Shown one piece after another: positions 26,801 to 35,327 of a stretch of 64,000 bases of DNA (position 1 is its first letter; every line of letters starts with the position of its first letter). Below the pieces are notes generated by a model. It did no database searches. It was not told where the DNA came from and saw only the letters and a list, made by a program, of their open reading frames with translations. The DNA is taken from the NCBI GenBank assembly GCA_025517525.1, contig JAOPJZ010000004.1, forward strand, positions 124,001 through 188,000. Reading direction: 5' to 3'. The DNA is from Natronosalvus hydrolyticus. GTDB taxonomy: Archaea; Halobacteriota; Halobacteria; Halobacteriales; Natrialbaceae. The translations under genes and the position numbers were made by a program.

Positions 26801-26960
26801 CGTCACCGCGGACTTCGCCCGCTATCCGTGCCTCGAGTGCAGTGACGAGGCTCGGTTGCTCGACGTCGTCGCTCCGATAGTCGTAGTTCGCCTGCGAGTC
26901 GGTTGCAGGGTCCGGTGTGAGTGTCATTCGTGACCGTGAGTCGGTTGGATCGGTTGCCAT
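23859..26960 (-). CDS. FAD/Fe-S D-lactate or glycolate dehydrogenase (GlcD-GlpC fusion)
   Basis: The product has 1033 residues from the ATG at 26960. The N-terminal FAD-binding PCMH domain shows IPVLPRGGGTSLAGQTV and GDKSALGGAIGNNSTGAHS. Then come the FAD-oxidase C-domain, a Cys-rich insertion (CHGCGGCRGDQS), a 4Fe-4S motif CIGCKGCKHDCP near residue 690, and a C-terminal CCG-type domain with YHGHCHQKAHAKD and DSSCCGMAGSFGYEAEHY near 960. This is the large fused form of FAD-linked oxidases that oxidise D-lactate or another 2-hydroxyacid and pass electrons through Fe-S clusters to the quinone pool. It lies 52 bases after lctP on the same strand, probably as one operon, so lactate is the best guess. 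The 3' end carries a 26-base tandem repeat. Confidence 0.88.
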   Translation of the reverse strand: MATDPTDSRSRMTLTPDPATDSQANYDYRSDDVEQPSLVTALEARIAGEVRGDGYSRQLYATDASIYEMTPIAVVFPKSTDDVAAVVTYCADHEIPVLPRGGGTSLAGQTVNEAVVLDFTKHMDGVLEVDPEGRRASVQSGIYLGSLNEALAPHDLKFAPDPAWGDKSALGGAIGNNSTGAHSLQYGKTDAYVESVEVVLADGTVTTFGEVTLEDLPELAEGDDLEAAIYAEVARILEEQGDLIEAQYPDLKRNVSGYNLDWLVEDATGAERGIGEPDADGGTINLAKLLCGSEGTLAIVTEATVGLEPVPAEKSMVLLAYESVLEAMDDVEPIVEHDPAALEVIDDVMIDLARDTAEFAPTTELLPDGTAAVLIVEFYAEDVAEGKQKVANLVADRCPTVDTEQAPVAKEERTVTGADVFAFDAVEAYDDAERAKIWKLRKSGLPILLSRTTDEKHVAFIEDTGIPPENLRAFVADFQEILKDHDTYASFYAHAGPGVLHIRPLVNTKTEVGLDDMESIADDVTDLVVEYDGSVSGEHGDGRARTQWNRKLYGEPLWETFQELKTAFDPDWLLNPGQVVFRDDDPTDMTENHRFGPDYAFDAGFDPVLEWDEDNGFQGMAELCHGCGGCRGDQSTTGGVMCPTFRASHEEILSTRGRANALRGAMSGELDPETQFDDEFVEEVLDLCIGCKGCKHDCPSGVDMAKLKAEVVHEYHGRNGISLRDRVFANFDRLAALGSATAPVSNWLSALPGTDLLAEKALGISAERDLPEFQRRTFAKRTADHVPAVRESEAARRALLLPDVYTNHEYPEAGEAALAVLEAAGVHVQVATPRDVGRPAFSKGMLDVAGEKARGTVDGLTPYVENGWDVILLEPSDAVMVQSDYRDLLAGDDVDAVADSTYGICEYLDRFDLDAEIDFDVPDDHLVYHGHCHQKAHAKDHHAVGVLRRAGYRVDPLDSSCCGMAGSFGYEAEHYSMSKAIADVLYDQVSASDGDRVVTPGASCRTQLGDRPGASEEPPTPIEVLADALEEQP

Positions 26961-27012
26961 TGGATTTCGGAATTCGCCGCAGTTTGGTTGTCTGTCTGTA
27001 CTCTCTCGATAC

Positions 27013-28797
27013 TCAAAACACGTCGGGGAAGAACACGTACGTAAAGAGGACTGTCCACACCCCGACGAACACCGTGTAGTAGACGAGCGGAATGAGATTG
27101 AGCCGAATAACGCGACCCTCTTCGCCGATGAGGCCGACGGTGGCGAGCGCGGCGACGACGTTGTGGATCGCGACGAGGTTGCCGATTGCTCCGCCGACAG
27201 TCTGGGCACCGACGATGAGTTCGCGTGACAGGCCGAGTCGTTCGGCCGCGACGAACTGGAACGGACCGAAGGTGATGTTCGAGACGGTGTTCGAACCGAC
27301 CAGTGCGGCCCCCAGGGCACCGATGAGCGCCGCAACCATCGGATAGGCCGGGCCGAACGCGTTCGCCGTGGCAGTTCCGAGGACGACGATCATGCTGTCC
27401 AGACCGTCGGCGTGTGAGCCCGACTGCAACATCACCTGCGCCATCGCGAGGACGAACACGAGCGCGATCAGCGGGGCGAGCAGCTTCGAACCGGCGCCCA
27501 CCCAGGCTTCGCCGACCTGTCGACGGTTCATCCCGAACACGCCGACGGCTGCTATCGCACTCACCAGCAACCAGGTGCCGGGAACGTAGGTGAAATTGAC
27601 GCCGGTCTCGAGACTCGTTCCGAGGATGTTCGTCCACTCGAAGAGGAACAGACCGACGGTGAACTCGCCGACCCCGGTCGCGACCGTCCCCAGAACGAGC
27701 GAAACCTGCCGTCCGAGCAGCGACACCTGTTCGCCGCGAAGCAGCGCCGAAAACGGGTCGTAGACGCGAGTCAACAACAACAGCACGACCAGCAAGACGT
27801 ACGGCGACCAGGCACGGGCCAGGGAGATGTCGTGGTTCCGGGTCAGGACCGTGTTGACGTCGCTCGGCTGAATCGATCCCAGCCAGTGGTCGGGCCACTC
27901 GTCCTGGTCGGGGAACGTCCACTCGTCATCGGGCAGGAAGTAGCCAGCCCGCAGTGCAGCCACGGTAATTCCTGCGCCGACCATCGACCCCACCAGCGAC
28001 GGAAACTCCGCGCTGATAAACCAGGCCGACAGCCAGTACGGCACCACGAAACTGAGCCCGGCGAACAGACAAAGCGGCACCACTGCGAGGGCCGGTTGTA
28101 TCGATCGATCGGCCGGATCACCGAAGAAGTAGACGACCATTCCGACCGCGAACAACGGCATGACGAAGCCGACGAGCAGGTGATAGGTCGCGGCCCACGC
28201 GGCGACGTTGACCGCAAACTCGGTGGCAGTCAGGCCTTCCGTTTCGATCGCCTGATTGATCTCGAAGACGCTTGCCATGGGTTCTCTGATGCCGACGATG
28301 ATCGGCGTCCCCACCGCGCCGTAGGTCACGGCGATGATATGGCCGATCAACGCAGCGACCACGGCTGCCAGCGCCGGAAAGCCGAGGCCGAGCAACAGCG
28401 GGGCGACGACCGCGGCGGGCGCGCCGAAACCGGCCGCCCCTTCTATGAACGTCGAAAGGAAGAACGCGACCAACACGACCTGTACGCGACGATCCTCACT
28501 GATCATCGCAAACCCGCTGTTGAGGACGTCGAACGCACCCGCACGCATCATCGTGTAGAGCAAGACGAGCGCCCCGAAGACGATAAAGAGAATCTGAATC
28601 GCGATAACGATGCCCTCGATGGTCGCCGCTGCCAGCCATCTGACTGGCATCCCCCAGACAACGAACGCGACGAGGAGCGCCGAAAGCCACGCGATCGGCA
28701 TCGCTCGCGTTGCCGGCCAGAGAAAGCCCACGAGTAAGACGCTCACGACGAGCAACGGTATCGCAGCGAAGGCGACGGTTACCGCGTCACCCATCAT
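27013..28797 (-). CDS. lctP: L-lactate permease (LctP family)
   Basis: The product has 594 residues from the paired ATG codons at 28792-28797. It has about 13-14 hydrophobic helices, with LctP-type segments such as LVGFLWPATRAMPIAWLSAL, FIEGAAGFGAPAAVVAPLLL, LIGHIIAVTYGAVGTP and GSNTVSNITFGPFQF near the end. LctP carriers import lactate or glycolate with protons. The gene is first in a probable operon with the FAD/Fe-S dehydrogenase. It is divergent from a winged-helix regulator gene at 29027, with 229 bases between. A TATA-like tttaataa (minus strand, around 28889-28896) suggests a leader of about 70 bases. Confidence 0.92.
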   Translation of the reverse strand: MMGDAVTVAFAAIPLLVVSVLLVGFLWPATRAMPIAWLSALLVAFVVWGMPVRWLAAATIEGIVIAIQILFIVFGALVLLYTMMRAGAFDVLNSGFAMISEDRRVQVVLVAFFLSTFIEGAAGFGAPAAVVAPLLLGLGFPALAAVVAALIGHIIAVTYGAVGTPIIVGIREPMASVFEINQAIETEGLTATEFAVNVAAWAATYHLLVGFVMPLFAVGMVVYFFGDPADRSIQPALAVVPLCLFAGLSFVVPYWLSAWFISAEFPSLVGSMVGAGITVAALRAGYFLPDDEWTFPDQDEWPDHWLGSIQPSDVNTVLTRNHDISLARAWSPYVLLVVLLLLTRVYDPFSALLRGEQVSLLGRQVSLVLGTVATGVGEFTVGLFLFEWTNILGTSLETGVNFTYVPGTWLLVSAIAAVGVFGMNRRQVGEAWVGAGSKLLAPLIALVFVLAMAQVMLQSGSHADGLDSMIVVLGTATANAFGPAYPMVAALIGALGAALVGSNTVSNITFGPFQFVAAERLGLSRELIVGAQTVGGAIGNLVAIHNVVAALATVGLIGEEGRVIRLNLIPLVYYTVFVGVWTVLFTYVFFPDVF

Positions 28798-28996
28798 CCC
28801 CGCCACCCTCCAGTCCACGACCCTTTCCGCCACGCCTTGCTCTCAGAAGACACCATAGATAGATTGACGGTGTATAGTTAGTGTCCCGTTTAATAACCTT
28901 GTGTGCCAGATGACGGCCATCCAGCACAGTCGACCCACACTCGTTCGACAGTGGGCCCGGCCTGAGACGACTGCCGTCCACAGACGAGTGTAAAGG

Positions 28997-29002
28997 CATA
29001 TA
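28997..29002 (+). promoter_or_regulatory. TATA-like box of the regulator gene
   Basis: catata at 28997-29002 is centred about 27 bases before the ATG at 29027, which implies a leaderless mRNA. Confidence 0.45.
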
Positions 29003-29016
29003 CAGTGGTACACACT

Positions 29017-29031
29017 GCCATAGACTATGGC
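29017..29031. promoter_or_regulatory. palindrome over the regulator start codon
   Basis: gccata-gac-tatggc is an inverted repeat that includes the ATG at 29027-29029. It could be the binding site of the regulator itself (autoregulation) or of another factor controlling the lactate genes. With 6-base arms it may be chance. Confidence 0.3.
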
Positions 29032-29635
29032 GAACGATCGTGAGCGAAACAGCCACGGCCAGTACACGGATCGCATCCCGCCCGAGGCCGCCCTCGAGGC
29101 GTTCGACGAACGGGATGATCTCGGCCGCCCACTCACCGCGGACGACGTCATGGACCACTTGGAGTGTTCGCGTCGGACCGCACACAACAAGCTCACCGAC
29201 CTCGTCGACGAGGGCGTTCTCGAAACCCGCAAGATCGGTGCGCGGGGTCGCGTCTGGTGGGTGCCCATCGAGACGGAACCAAAAGAGAGCACGACGACGG
29301 GACGAGAGACGAGAGACGCGACCGAACGGACACCATCGGCCGTTCAGCAGGCGATTCGGGACGTCGACCTCCCCGGTTCGGGGTCGGCACTCGAGGCCCG
29401 GCGGGAGGCCTTGCTCGCGTCCTATCAGTATCTCATCGAACACCCCAGCGCAAAGAAATCGGATTTCCTCGAGAACGTGTATCCGGACAATCAGGCGGCG
29501 TTCGAGACCGACGAGGGATGGTGGAACGCGATACAGCCCGCACTGAAGGAGTTGCCCGGCGTCGACCCGCCCGAAGAACGCGGGCACATCTGGAACTTCC
29601 TCGGCGGCGATCGGTTCACGCCGACGCTCGGGTGA
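29027..29635 (+). CDS. winged-helix regulator, probably of the lactate permease operon
   Basis: The product has 202 residues. The N-terminal DNA-binding domain is LEAFDERDDLGRPLTADDVM, then DHLECSRRTAHNKLTDLVDE and the wing GVLETRKIGARGRVWWVPIE. The 'RRTAHNKL' helix followed by 'GARGRVWW' is typical for haloarchaeal regulators of this kind. The C-terminal half (YQYLIEHPSAKKSDFLENVY, GWWNAIQPALKELPGV) is helical and may be a dimerisation or sensor domain. It lies divergent from the lctP-dehydrogenase operon. Local control of lactate genes is inferred only from this position. Confidence 0.7.
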   Translation: MANDRERNSHGQYTDRIPPEAALEAFDERDDLGRPLTADDVMDHLECSRRTAHNKLTDLVDEGVLETRKIGARGRVWWVPIETEPKESTTTGRETRDATERTPSAVQQAIRDVDLPGSGSALEARREALLASYQYLIEHPSAKKSDFLENVYPDNQAAFETDEGWWNAIQPALKELPGVDPPEERGHIWNFLGGDRFTPTLG

Positions 29636-29661
29636 AGCCAGCGCAGTTGCAGGGCCCACAC

Positions 29662-30024
29662 TCACAGGTTCGGACAGCCCCCCACGGACGGTTCCCCCTC
29701 GGCCGCGGCCGAGCCACAATCTCCTGATGTGTTCGTGTCGCCCACTCCCTCGAGAGCGTCGGTAACGGGCTCGAGCGAAAGATCGATACGTTCGACGTAG
29801 ACACGTTCACGTCCGATCCATTCCGGACGAGTACGTACACGGCCGATCGTGGCGTTCGAGCCGACGACCATGGACGAGTGCCTCGAGCACCTCGAAGCCG
29901 TCTGTGACCGGATTGGCGTCAGCAACGAGGGCGCTGTAGCGACGGCTGGCACGCCCTCGTCACTGCGGTCACAGGCGATGTGGTCTTCGATCGGTATGTA
30001 AATGCCCAGATTGTCAGTCGTCAT
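29662..30024 (-). CDS. doubtful small reading frame of 120 residues
   Basis: A frame from the ATG at 30024 (MTTDNLGIYIPIEDHIACDR) to 29662. Codon third positions are only weakly haloarchaeal, the middle is rich in Ser and Arg, and no domain can be seen. It could be a degraded gene or a chance frame in the 414-base gap between the regulator and the second lctP. Nothing else in the gap (29636-30049) looks coding. Confidence 0.2.
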   Translation of the reverse strand: MTTDNLGIYIPIEDHIACDRSDEGVPAVATAPSLLTPIRSQTASRCSRHSSMVVGSNATIGRVRTRPEWIGRERVYVERIDLSLEPVTDALEGVGDTNTSGDCGSAAAEGEPSVGGCPNL

Positions 30025-30049
30025 TGGATCGAAACGCGCCCTTCGGACC

Positions 30050-31822
30050 TTAGAACAGGCCCGGGAAGAGGACGTAACTGAACAGTGTCACGACGATTCC
30101 GACGCCGACTGCGTAGTACACCAGCGGGATCAGGTTCAACCGCATCACGCGGCCTTCCTGGCCGACGAGACCGACAGTGGCGAGTGCAGCAACGACGTTG
30201 TGGATCGCAACGAGGTTACCGATAGCGCCGCCGACGGCCTGCGCACCGACGATAATCTGGGTCGGCAAGCCGAGTTGTCTCGCAGCTTCGAACTGGAACC
30301 CGCCGAACGTGATGTTCGAGACGGTGTTCGAGCCAGCCATTGCTGCCCCGAGTGCACCGATGAGCGCAGCGATGAACGGATACGCCGGTCCTGCAGCGTC
30401 GGCGGTCGCCTGTGCGAGAACGAAGATCATACTCTCGGTCCCCTCGGCGTGGGCACCGGACTGGAGCATGACCTGCACCATCGCGATGACGAACACGAGT
30501 GCAATCAGCGGTGCGACGAGTTTCTGGACCGTTTCGTTCCAGGCCGCTCGGACTTGCGTTCCGTCCATATTGTAGAGCGGAATCGCGATCACCGCACAGA
30601 GGACGAGCCAGAAGCCTGGGACGTAGACCCAGCTAATGCCGCCGCTGAGGCTGGTACCGAAGATTTCCGGCCAGGTCGTGTTGAACAGGAGTGAAAACCC
30701 GCCAACACCGATCAGTTCCTCCTGCAGCAGTTCCGGCAGCGGATCGAGGACGCGCGTGACGACCAGCAAAACGACCAGCAGGATGTACGGCGTCCAGGCA
30801 CGGAGCAAGGACAGTTCCTGGGCGGGACCACCGTCAGCAACTGCAGCGCCGTCGCCCACGTCCGTTCCTGCACCCGTGTTGTTCGTCTTCTGTCCGGGTT
30901 CGATCGTGCCAACCCAGTGATCCGGCCACTCCTCCCGATCCGGGAAGTCCCACTCCTCGTCGGGGACGAAGTAGCCAGCTTTCAGGGTGCCCACGACGAT
31001 GGCACCGCCGACCATCGCGCCCATGAGCGATGGGAACTCCGCACTGATCTGTGCAGACAGCCAGTAGGGAACCACGAACGCGATTCCGGAGAACAGCGCC
31101 AGGGGCGCAACGTCCCACGCCGGCTGGAGACTGCGCTCGTCCGGGTCGCCAAAGAAGTAGACGACCATCCCCACCGCGAACAGCGGCATGACGAAGCCGA
31201 TGAGGGCGTGGTAGGTCGCCGCCCAGACTGCGACCTCGACCGAGTAATCCTGCACGGTGAATCCGGCGTCGGTAATCGCCTGATTCGTGGCCGCCGTATC
31301 CGCAAGCGGGTTCTCGATTCCGATAATGATCGGCGTCCCGACCGCGCCGTAGGTAACGGCGATAATGTGGCCGATCAACGCGGCAATCACCGCGGCCAGT
31401 GCCGGGAATCCAAGCGCCAACAACAGCGGGGCGACGACGGCGGCGGGCGTCCCAAAGCCGGCCGCCCCCTCGATGAACGTTGCGAGGAAGAAGCCGACCA
31501 GAATCACCTGCACGCGGCGGTCGTCGCTGATCTTCGCGAAACCCTCGTTAATCCGGTCGAAGGCACCCGCCTGCATCAACGTATACAGTAACAACAGCGC
31601 ACCGAAGACGATCCAAAGGATCTGTATCGCCGTCATAACGCCGACGATGGACGCCGCGGCGATCCATTCGACTGGCATTCCCCAGACGAAAAAGCCGACC
31701 AGGACCGCTACAATCCACGCAAGCGGCATTGCCCGCGTCGCAGGCCAGAGGAAGCCGACCAGCAGAACGCCAGCGAGAAGCAGTGGCGTCGCTGCGAGCA
31801 ATAACTCGAGTGTGCTAACCAT
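30050..31822 (-). CDS. lctP: second L-lactate permease (LctP family)
   Basis: The product has 590 residues from the ATG at 31822. It is strongly similar along its length to the permease at 27013-28797 (shared LVGFLWPATRAMP, FIEGAAGFG-PAAVVAPLLL, LIGHIIAVTYGAVGTPII, AGSNTVSNITFG) but has an extra hydrophilic insertion of about 25 residues (KTNNTGAGTDVGDGAAVADG) in the middle and different end helices. It takes up lactate or related 2-hydroxyacids with protons. It is divergent from the LutC-LutBA operon (681 bases), so the pair likely act together. A TATA-like tatatat at 31924-31930 would give a leader of about 75 bases. Confidence 0.92.
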   Translation of the reverse strand: MVSTLELLLAATPLLLAGVLLVGFLWPATRAMPLAWIVAVLVGFFVWGMPVEWIAAASIVGVMTAIQILWIVFGALLLLYTLMQAGAFDRINEGFAKISDDRRVQVILVGFFLATFIEGAAGFGTPAAVVAPLLLALGFPALAAVIAALIGHIIAVTYGAVGTPIIIGIENPLADTAATNQAITDAGFTVQDYSVEVAVWAATYHALIGFVMPLFAVGMVVYFFGDPDERSLQPAWDVAPLALFSGIAFVVPYWLSAQISAEFPSLMGAMVGGAIVVGTLKAGYFVPDEEWDFPDREEWPDHWVGTIEPGQKTNNTGAGTDVGDGAAVADGGPAQELSLLRAWTPYILLVVLLVVTRVLDPLPELLQEELIGVGGFSLLFNTTWPEIFGTSLSGGISWVYVPGFWLVLCAVIAIPLYNMDGTQVRAAWNETVQKLVAPLIALVFVIAMVQVMLQSGAHAEGTESMIFVLAQATADAAGPAYPFIAALIGALGAAMAGSNTVSNITFGGFQFEAARQLGLPTQIIVGAQAVGGAIGNLVAIHNVVAALATVGLVGQEGRVMRLNLIPLVYYAVGVGIVVTLFSYVLFPGLF

Positions 31823-32503
31823 GTCTTTCACCTCGTCGTGACCCGCTCAGGGTGCCCAACGAGTGACCGGTGCCGATGCCATGTGGAATCAACGGTGGCA
31901 TGGATCCAGAATTATCTAACCAGTATATATAATTGTCGACCGTTTGTATTTTTCAGTCTCTCCAACGACACGTTCGACACCTGTATATGATTTTCTCGAG
32001 GAAAAATAGTTGAGATAAACCCAAATCGACGCGTAGCACCATCATACAGACACTCACGCCAGGGTATGGCATACTACCCGAGTGGTGACAAATCCACTAT
32101 ACTCAACTGTTCTGGATCACTGCACCGGATTATTGACTTCTGCTCGACGGAGACCGACGGTGACCACTCCCCGGTACCGATCACCGAGGACAGTCAACTG
32201 AGCAAGATCGTCTCCAGTGCAGATGTATTTACTGGAGATACAGTCGTGGGTACTGGCCAGTAAATTCGTGTGAACAGGCTTCCAGGGCTGGTGCGCGGTT
32301 GCAAACCACAGGCTTCAACGATAGGATTCTCGAGGAAAAACACGATATCGACCGTGTGGTCGGTTCCGCCACCGGCACAGCGGTGTGTGTCCCAGCAGAT
32401 ACTCGGGTACCACACAGCTTCCCTATCGACAAACGGTGTCCGGCCTCGTTTTCGCCTGTGAACGAACAGAACAGGTAAATAGAGACGGTCGTAGCATCGG
32501 ACC
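31823..32503. other. 681-base divergent regulatory region between lctP and lutC
   Basis: I see no convincing gene; a frame at 32066-32263 has no protein character. The region contains a strong TATA-like run (cagtatatataattg, 31921-31935) for the second lctP and ggtaaata (32474-32481) centred about 26 bases before lutC. A near-palindrome ttttctcgaggaaaa at 31991-32005 recurs in part at 32325-32340 (gattctcgaggaaaaa). These two sites are possible operators, though CTCGAG is very common in this genome. Confidence 0.4.
32474..32481 (+). promoter_or_regulatory. TATA-like box of the lutC-lutBA operon
   Basis: ggtaaata is centred about 26 bases before the ATG at 32504, so the transcript is probably leaderless. 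Confidence 0.5.
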
Positions 32504-33055
32504 ATGAGCGTCGAGACAGCCACGGATGGCGACCGGTTCGAGGCCGCACTCGAGAACCTCGAAGTTCCCGTGACGGCGACCGACCCGGCCACGTTCGACA
32601 GTACCCTCGAGTCCATCGTCGACCAGCCAGTTGTGGGAACACCGCTCCCGTTCGAGCGGGTGTCGCTCCCCGACTGGGTGGACGACGAACCGACACCGGC
32701 AACCCTCGAAACGGCGGCAACGGGGGTTACGGCCGCCTCGTTCGCCATTGCCGACTACGGCAGCGTCGTCCTCCCTTCGACGCCCGAGGGGGCCGAACAG
32801 GTGAGTCTCTTTTGTGATCTCCACGTACCCGTTGTCCGAGCGTCCGATATCGTTCCCGACATGCCGAGTGCAATCGAGCGCCTCGGGCCGATGCTTCGAG
32901 ACGGCGCGAGCGCAATCATCGCAACCGGTCCGAGCGCGACCGCAGACATGGGCGCGCTCGTCAAAGGCGCACACGGGCCGAAAGACGTCCACGTCGTCGT
33001 CCTCGAGGACGACGAAGCGCTCGAACGCGACGAGACAGGTGAGCACGATGAGTAA
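32504..33055 (+). CDS. lutC: LUD-domain protein, LutC/YkgG-like
   Basis: The product has 183 residues. The LUD fold is visible as TAASFAIADYGSVVLPST, VSLFCDLHVPVVRASDI and SAIIATGPSATADMGALVKG followed by HGPKDVHVVVLED. These are the usual nucleotide- and GPSxTADIE-like motifs of LutC. With LutA and LutB it forms the Fe-S complex for L-lactate oxidation to pyruvate. It is somewhat shorter than bacterial LutC (about 240 residues), lacking the N-terminal part. The last eight bases overlap the start of the next gene (ATG at 33048), a sign of translational coupling. Confidence 0.85.
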   Translation: MSVETATDGDRFEAALENLEVPVTATDPATFDSTLESIVDQPVVGTPLPFERVSLPDWVDDEPTPATLETAATGVTAASFAIADYGSVVLPSTPEGAEQVSLFCDLHVPVVRASDIVPDMPSAIERLGPMLRDGASAIIATGPSATADMGALVKGAHGPKDVHVVVLEDDEALERDETGEHDE

Positions 33056-35273
33056 AACCGACCGGGAGACGAAAGCCGACCACATTCGCCACCTCCTCGA
33101 GACAGAAGGCCCTGCCGTCGAGGCGAACACCATGGGATTCAATCAGGGGCGATACGACTCGGTCGCGGACCTCGAGGACTACGAGGAACTGAAAGACGAG
33201 GCGCGGACGATCAAAGAAGGGGCGATCGAGCGCCTCCCAGAACTGATCGACGCGGTAACCGAGACCGTCGAAGAAAACGGCGGGACGGTCTATCTGGCCG
33301 AAGACGCCGCCGACGCCAACCGCTACATTCGGGAGGTTGCGAGCGAGAACGACGCCGAACGACTCGTCAAGTCGAAGTCGATGACCAGCGAGGAACTCGA
33401 GGTCAACGAAGCGCTCGAACGCGAGGGTGTCGACGTCGTCGAAACCGACCTCGGCGAGTGGGTCTTACAGGTCGCCGACGAAGCACCGTCTCACATCGTC
33501 GCGCCGGCCATCCACAAATCCCGCGAAGAGATTGCGCGCCTGTTCAACAGTCAGTTCGACCCGGGCGAACCCCTCGAGACGGCCGAGGAACTCACGATGT
33601 TCGCCCGCGAGCGCCTGGGTGAGCAGATCGCTGAAGCCGATATCGGCATGACAGGGGCGAACTTCATTACGGCCGACTCGGGGTCGCTCATGCTCGTGAC
33701 GAGTGAAGGGAACGCCCGGAAGACGGCCGTCGTGCCGGATACACACATCGCCGTCGCTGGCGTCGAAAAAATCGTTCCCACCGTCGAGGACCTGGCACCG
33801 TTTATCGAACTGATCGGGCGGTCCGGTACTGGGCAGGATATCACCTCGTACGTCTCGCTTTTGACGCCGCCAGTCGATTCCCCGATCGTCGACCCCGACG
33901 ACCCCGAGACGCCGTTTGCCGACCGAGAAGACGACCGTGAGTTCCACCTCGTGTTGATCGACAACGGCCGCATGACCATGCGCGAGGACGACCAGCTCCG
34001 GGAGACGCTGTACTGTATCCGCTGTTCGGCGTGTGCGAACACCTGCGCGAACTTCCAGTCCGTCGGTGGCCACGCCTTCGGCGGCGAAACCTACACCGGC
34101 GGCATCGCCACGGGCTGGGAAGCCGGGGTCCACGGCTACGACTCGGCTGCTGAGTTCAACGACCTCTGTACGGGCTGCTCACGGTGTGTCGAAGCCTGCC
34201 CCGTCAAAATCGATATCCCCTGGATCAACACCGTCGTTCGCGACCGGCTCAACCGTGGCGGCGAAGCGAGTCGGTTCGACTTCCTCTACGACGAACTGGT
34301 CCCCGACGAAGAAGCAACCGGAGCCATCGACCGGCAAAAACGGCTGTTCGGCAACTACGAGACGCTCGCGAAACTCGGCTCGGCGACCGCGCCGGTTTCG
34401 AACTTGATCGGCGGTCTCGGACCGGTTCGCTCACTCGCCGAACGGTTCGTCGGCATCGACAGCCGGCGACCCCTCCCCACGTTCCAGCGCGAAACACTCG
34501 TCGACTGGTTCGACGCTCGCGGCCCGAACGTCGCGGCCGCTGACGCCGACCGGGAAGTCGTCCTGTATCCCGACACCTACACCAACTACGTCGACGTCGA
34601 CCGGGGGAAAGCTGCGGTCCGCGTCCTCGAGGCCCTCTCGGTACACGTACAAATTCCATCGGTCCCCGGCAGCGGTCGTGCGCCGCTCTCGCAGGGAATG
34701 ATCGACACCGCCGACGCCAAAGCCAGCCGCGTCTACGCTGCGCTGGCCGAGCACATCGACGCCGGACGGGACATCGTCGTCATCGAACCGAGCGACCTCG
34801 CGATGTTCCGCAACGAGTACGAGAAACTGCTCCCCGAACGCTCGTTCGAGCGACTTCGGAACAGCAGCTACGAGGTCCTCGAGTACGTCTACGGCTGCCT
34901 CGAGAACGGAGCCGACCCGGCGGCCCTTCGGACGGACGGACCGCCTATCGCTTATCACGCTCACTGCCAACAGCGGACCCTCGGTCTCGACCGATACACG
35001 CGTGCGGTCTTCGACGACCTCGGATACGACGTCCTCGAGAGCGACGTCGAGTGCTGTGGCATGGCCGGCAGTTTCGGCTACAAATCACAGTACTACGAAC
35101 TGAGCATGGACGTCGGCGACCGACTCGCCGAGCAGTTCAGCACGTCAGAGGCGCGCGATCGGTTAGTGGTGGCGAGTGGGACCTCCTGTGGCGATCAACT
35201 CGAGGACCTGCTCGCCCGGGAGGCGTCGCACCCGGTGGAGGCCCTCGATCCGAATTCGCCGCTCGCTCGCTAA
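33048..35273 (+). CDS. LutB-LutA fusion, iron-sulfur L-lactate oxidation protein
   Basis: The product has 741 residues. The N-terminal part is LutB: a LUD domain (GGTVYLAEDAADANRYIREV, KSKSMTSEELEVNEAL, GANFITADSGSLMLVTSEGN) and two 4Fe-4S motifs, CIRCSACANTCANFQS near residue 324 and CTGCSRCVEACPVKID near 374. The C-terminal 250 residues are LutA-like with AYHAHCQQRTLGLD and SDVECCGMAGSFGYKSQYYE near 668. In many bacteria LutA and LutB are separate proteins, so this is a fusion. The first CCG copy is degenerate (YPDTYTNYVDVDRG). It oxidises L-lactate with LutC, with electrons going on to the membrane. Convergent with the membrane Fe-S gene. Confidence 0.88.
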   Translation: MSKTDRETKADHIRHLLETEGPAVEANTMGFNQGRYDSVADLEDYEELKDEARTIKEGAIERLPELIDAVTETVEENGGTVYLAEDAADANRYIREVASENDAERLVKSKSMTSEELEVNEALEREGVDVVETDLGEWVLQVADEAPSHIVAPAIHKSREEIARLFNSQFDPGEPLETAEELTMFARERLGEQIAEADIGMTGANFITADSGSLMLVTSEGNARKTAVVPDTHIAVAGVEKIVPTVEDLAPFIELIGRSGTGQDITSYVSLLTPPVDSPIVDPDDPETPFADREDDREFHLVLIDNGRMTMREDDQLRETLYCIRCSACANTCANFQSVGGHAFGGETYTGGIATGWEAGVHGYDSAAEFNDLCTGCSRCVEACPVKIDIPWINTVVRDRLNRGGEASRFDFLYDELVPDEEATGAIDRQKRLFGNYETLAKLGSATAPVSNLIGGLGPVRSLAERFVGIDSRRPLPTFQRETLVDWFDARGPNVAAADADREVVLYPDTYTNYVDVDRGKAAVRVLEALSVHVQIPSVPGSGRAPLSQGMIDTADAKASRVYAALAEHIDAGRDIVVIEPSDLAMFRNEYEKLLPERSFERLRNSSYEVLEYVYGCLENGADPAALRTDGPPIAYHAHCQQRTLGLDRYTRAVFDDLGYDVLESDVECCGMAGSFGYKSQYYELSMDVGDRLAEQFSTSEARDRLVVASGTSCGDQLEDLLAREASHPVEALDPNSPLAR

Positions 35274-35327
35274 AAACGAGATACCGCCGATCGAAAACGC
35301 GGCCAATTCGAACCCAATCGCGACCGA

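Noticed and set aside
32066..32263. 65-codon frame in the lctP-lutC gap
   Set aside because: AT-rich start and no amino-acid pattern of a haloarchaeal protein; it overlaps the regulatory region.
31991..32340. Shared operator (ttttctcgaggaaaa) between lctP and lutC
   Set aside because: The core CTCGAG occurs all over this window, so the extra similarity of a few A/T bases is weak; noted only as part of the intergenic entry.
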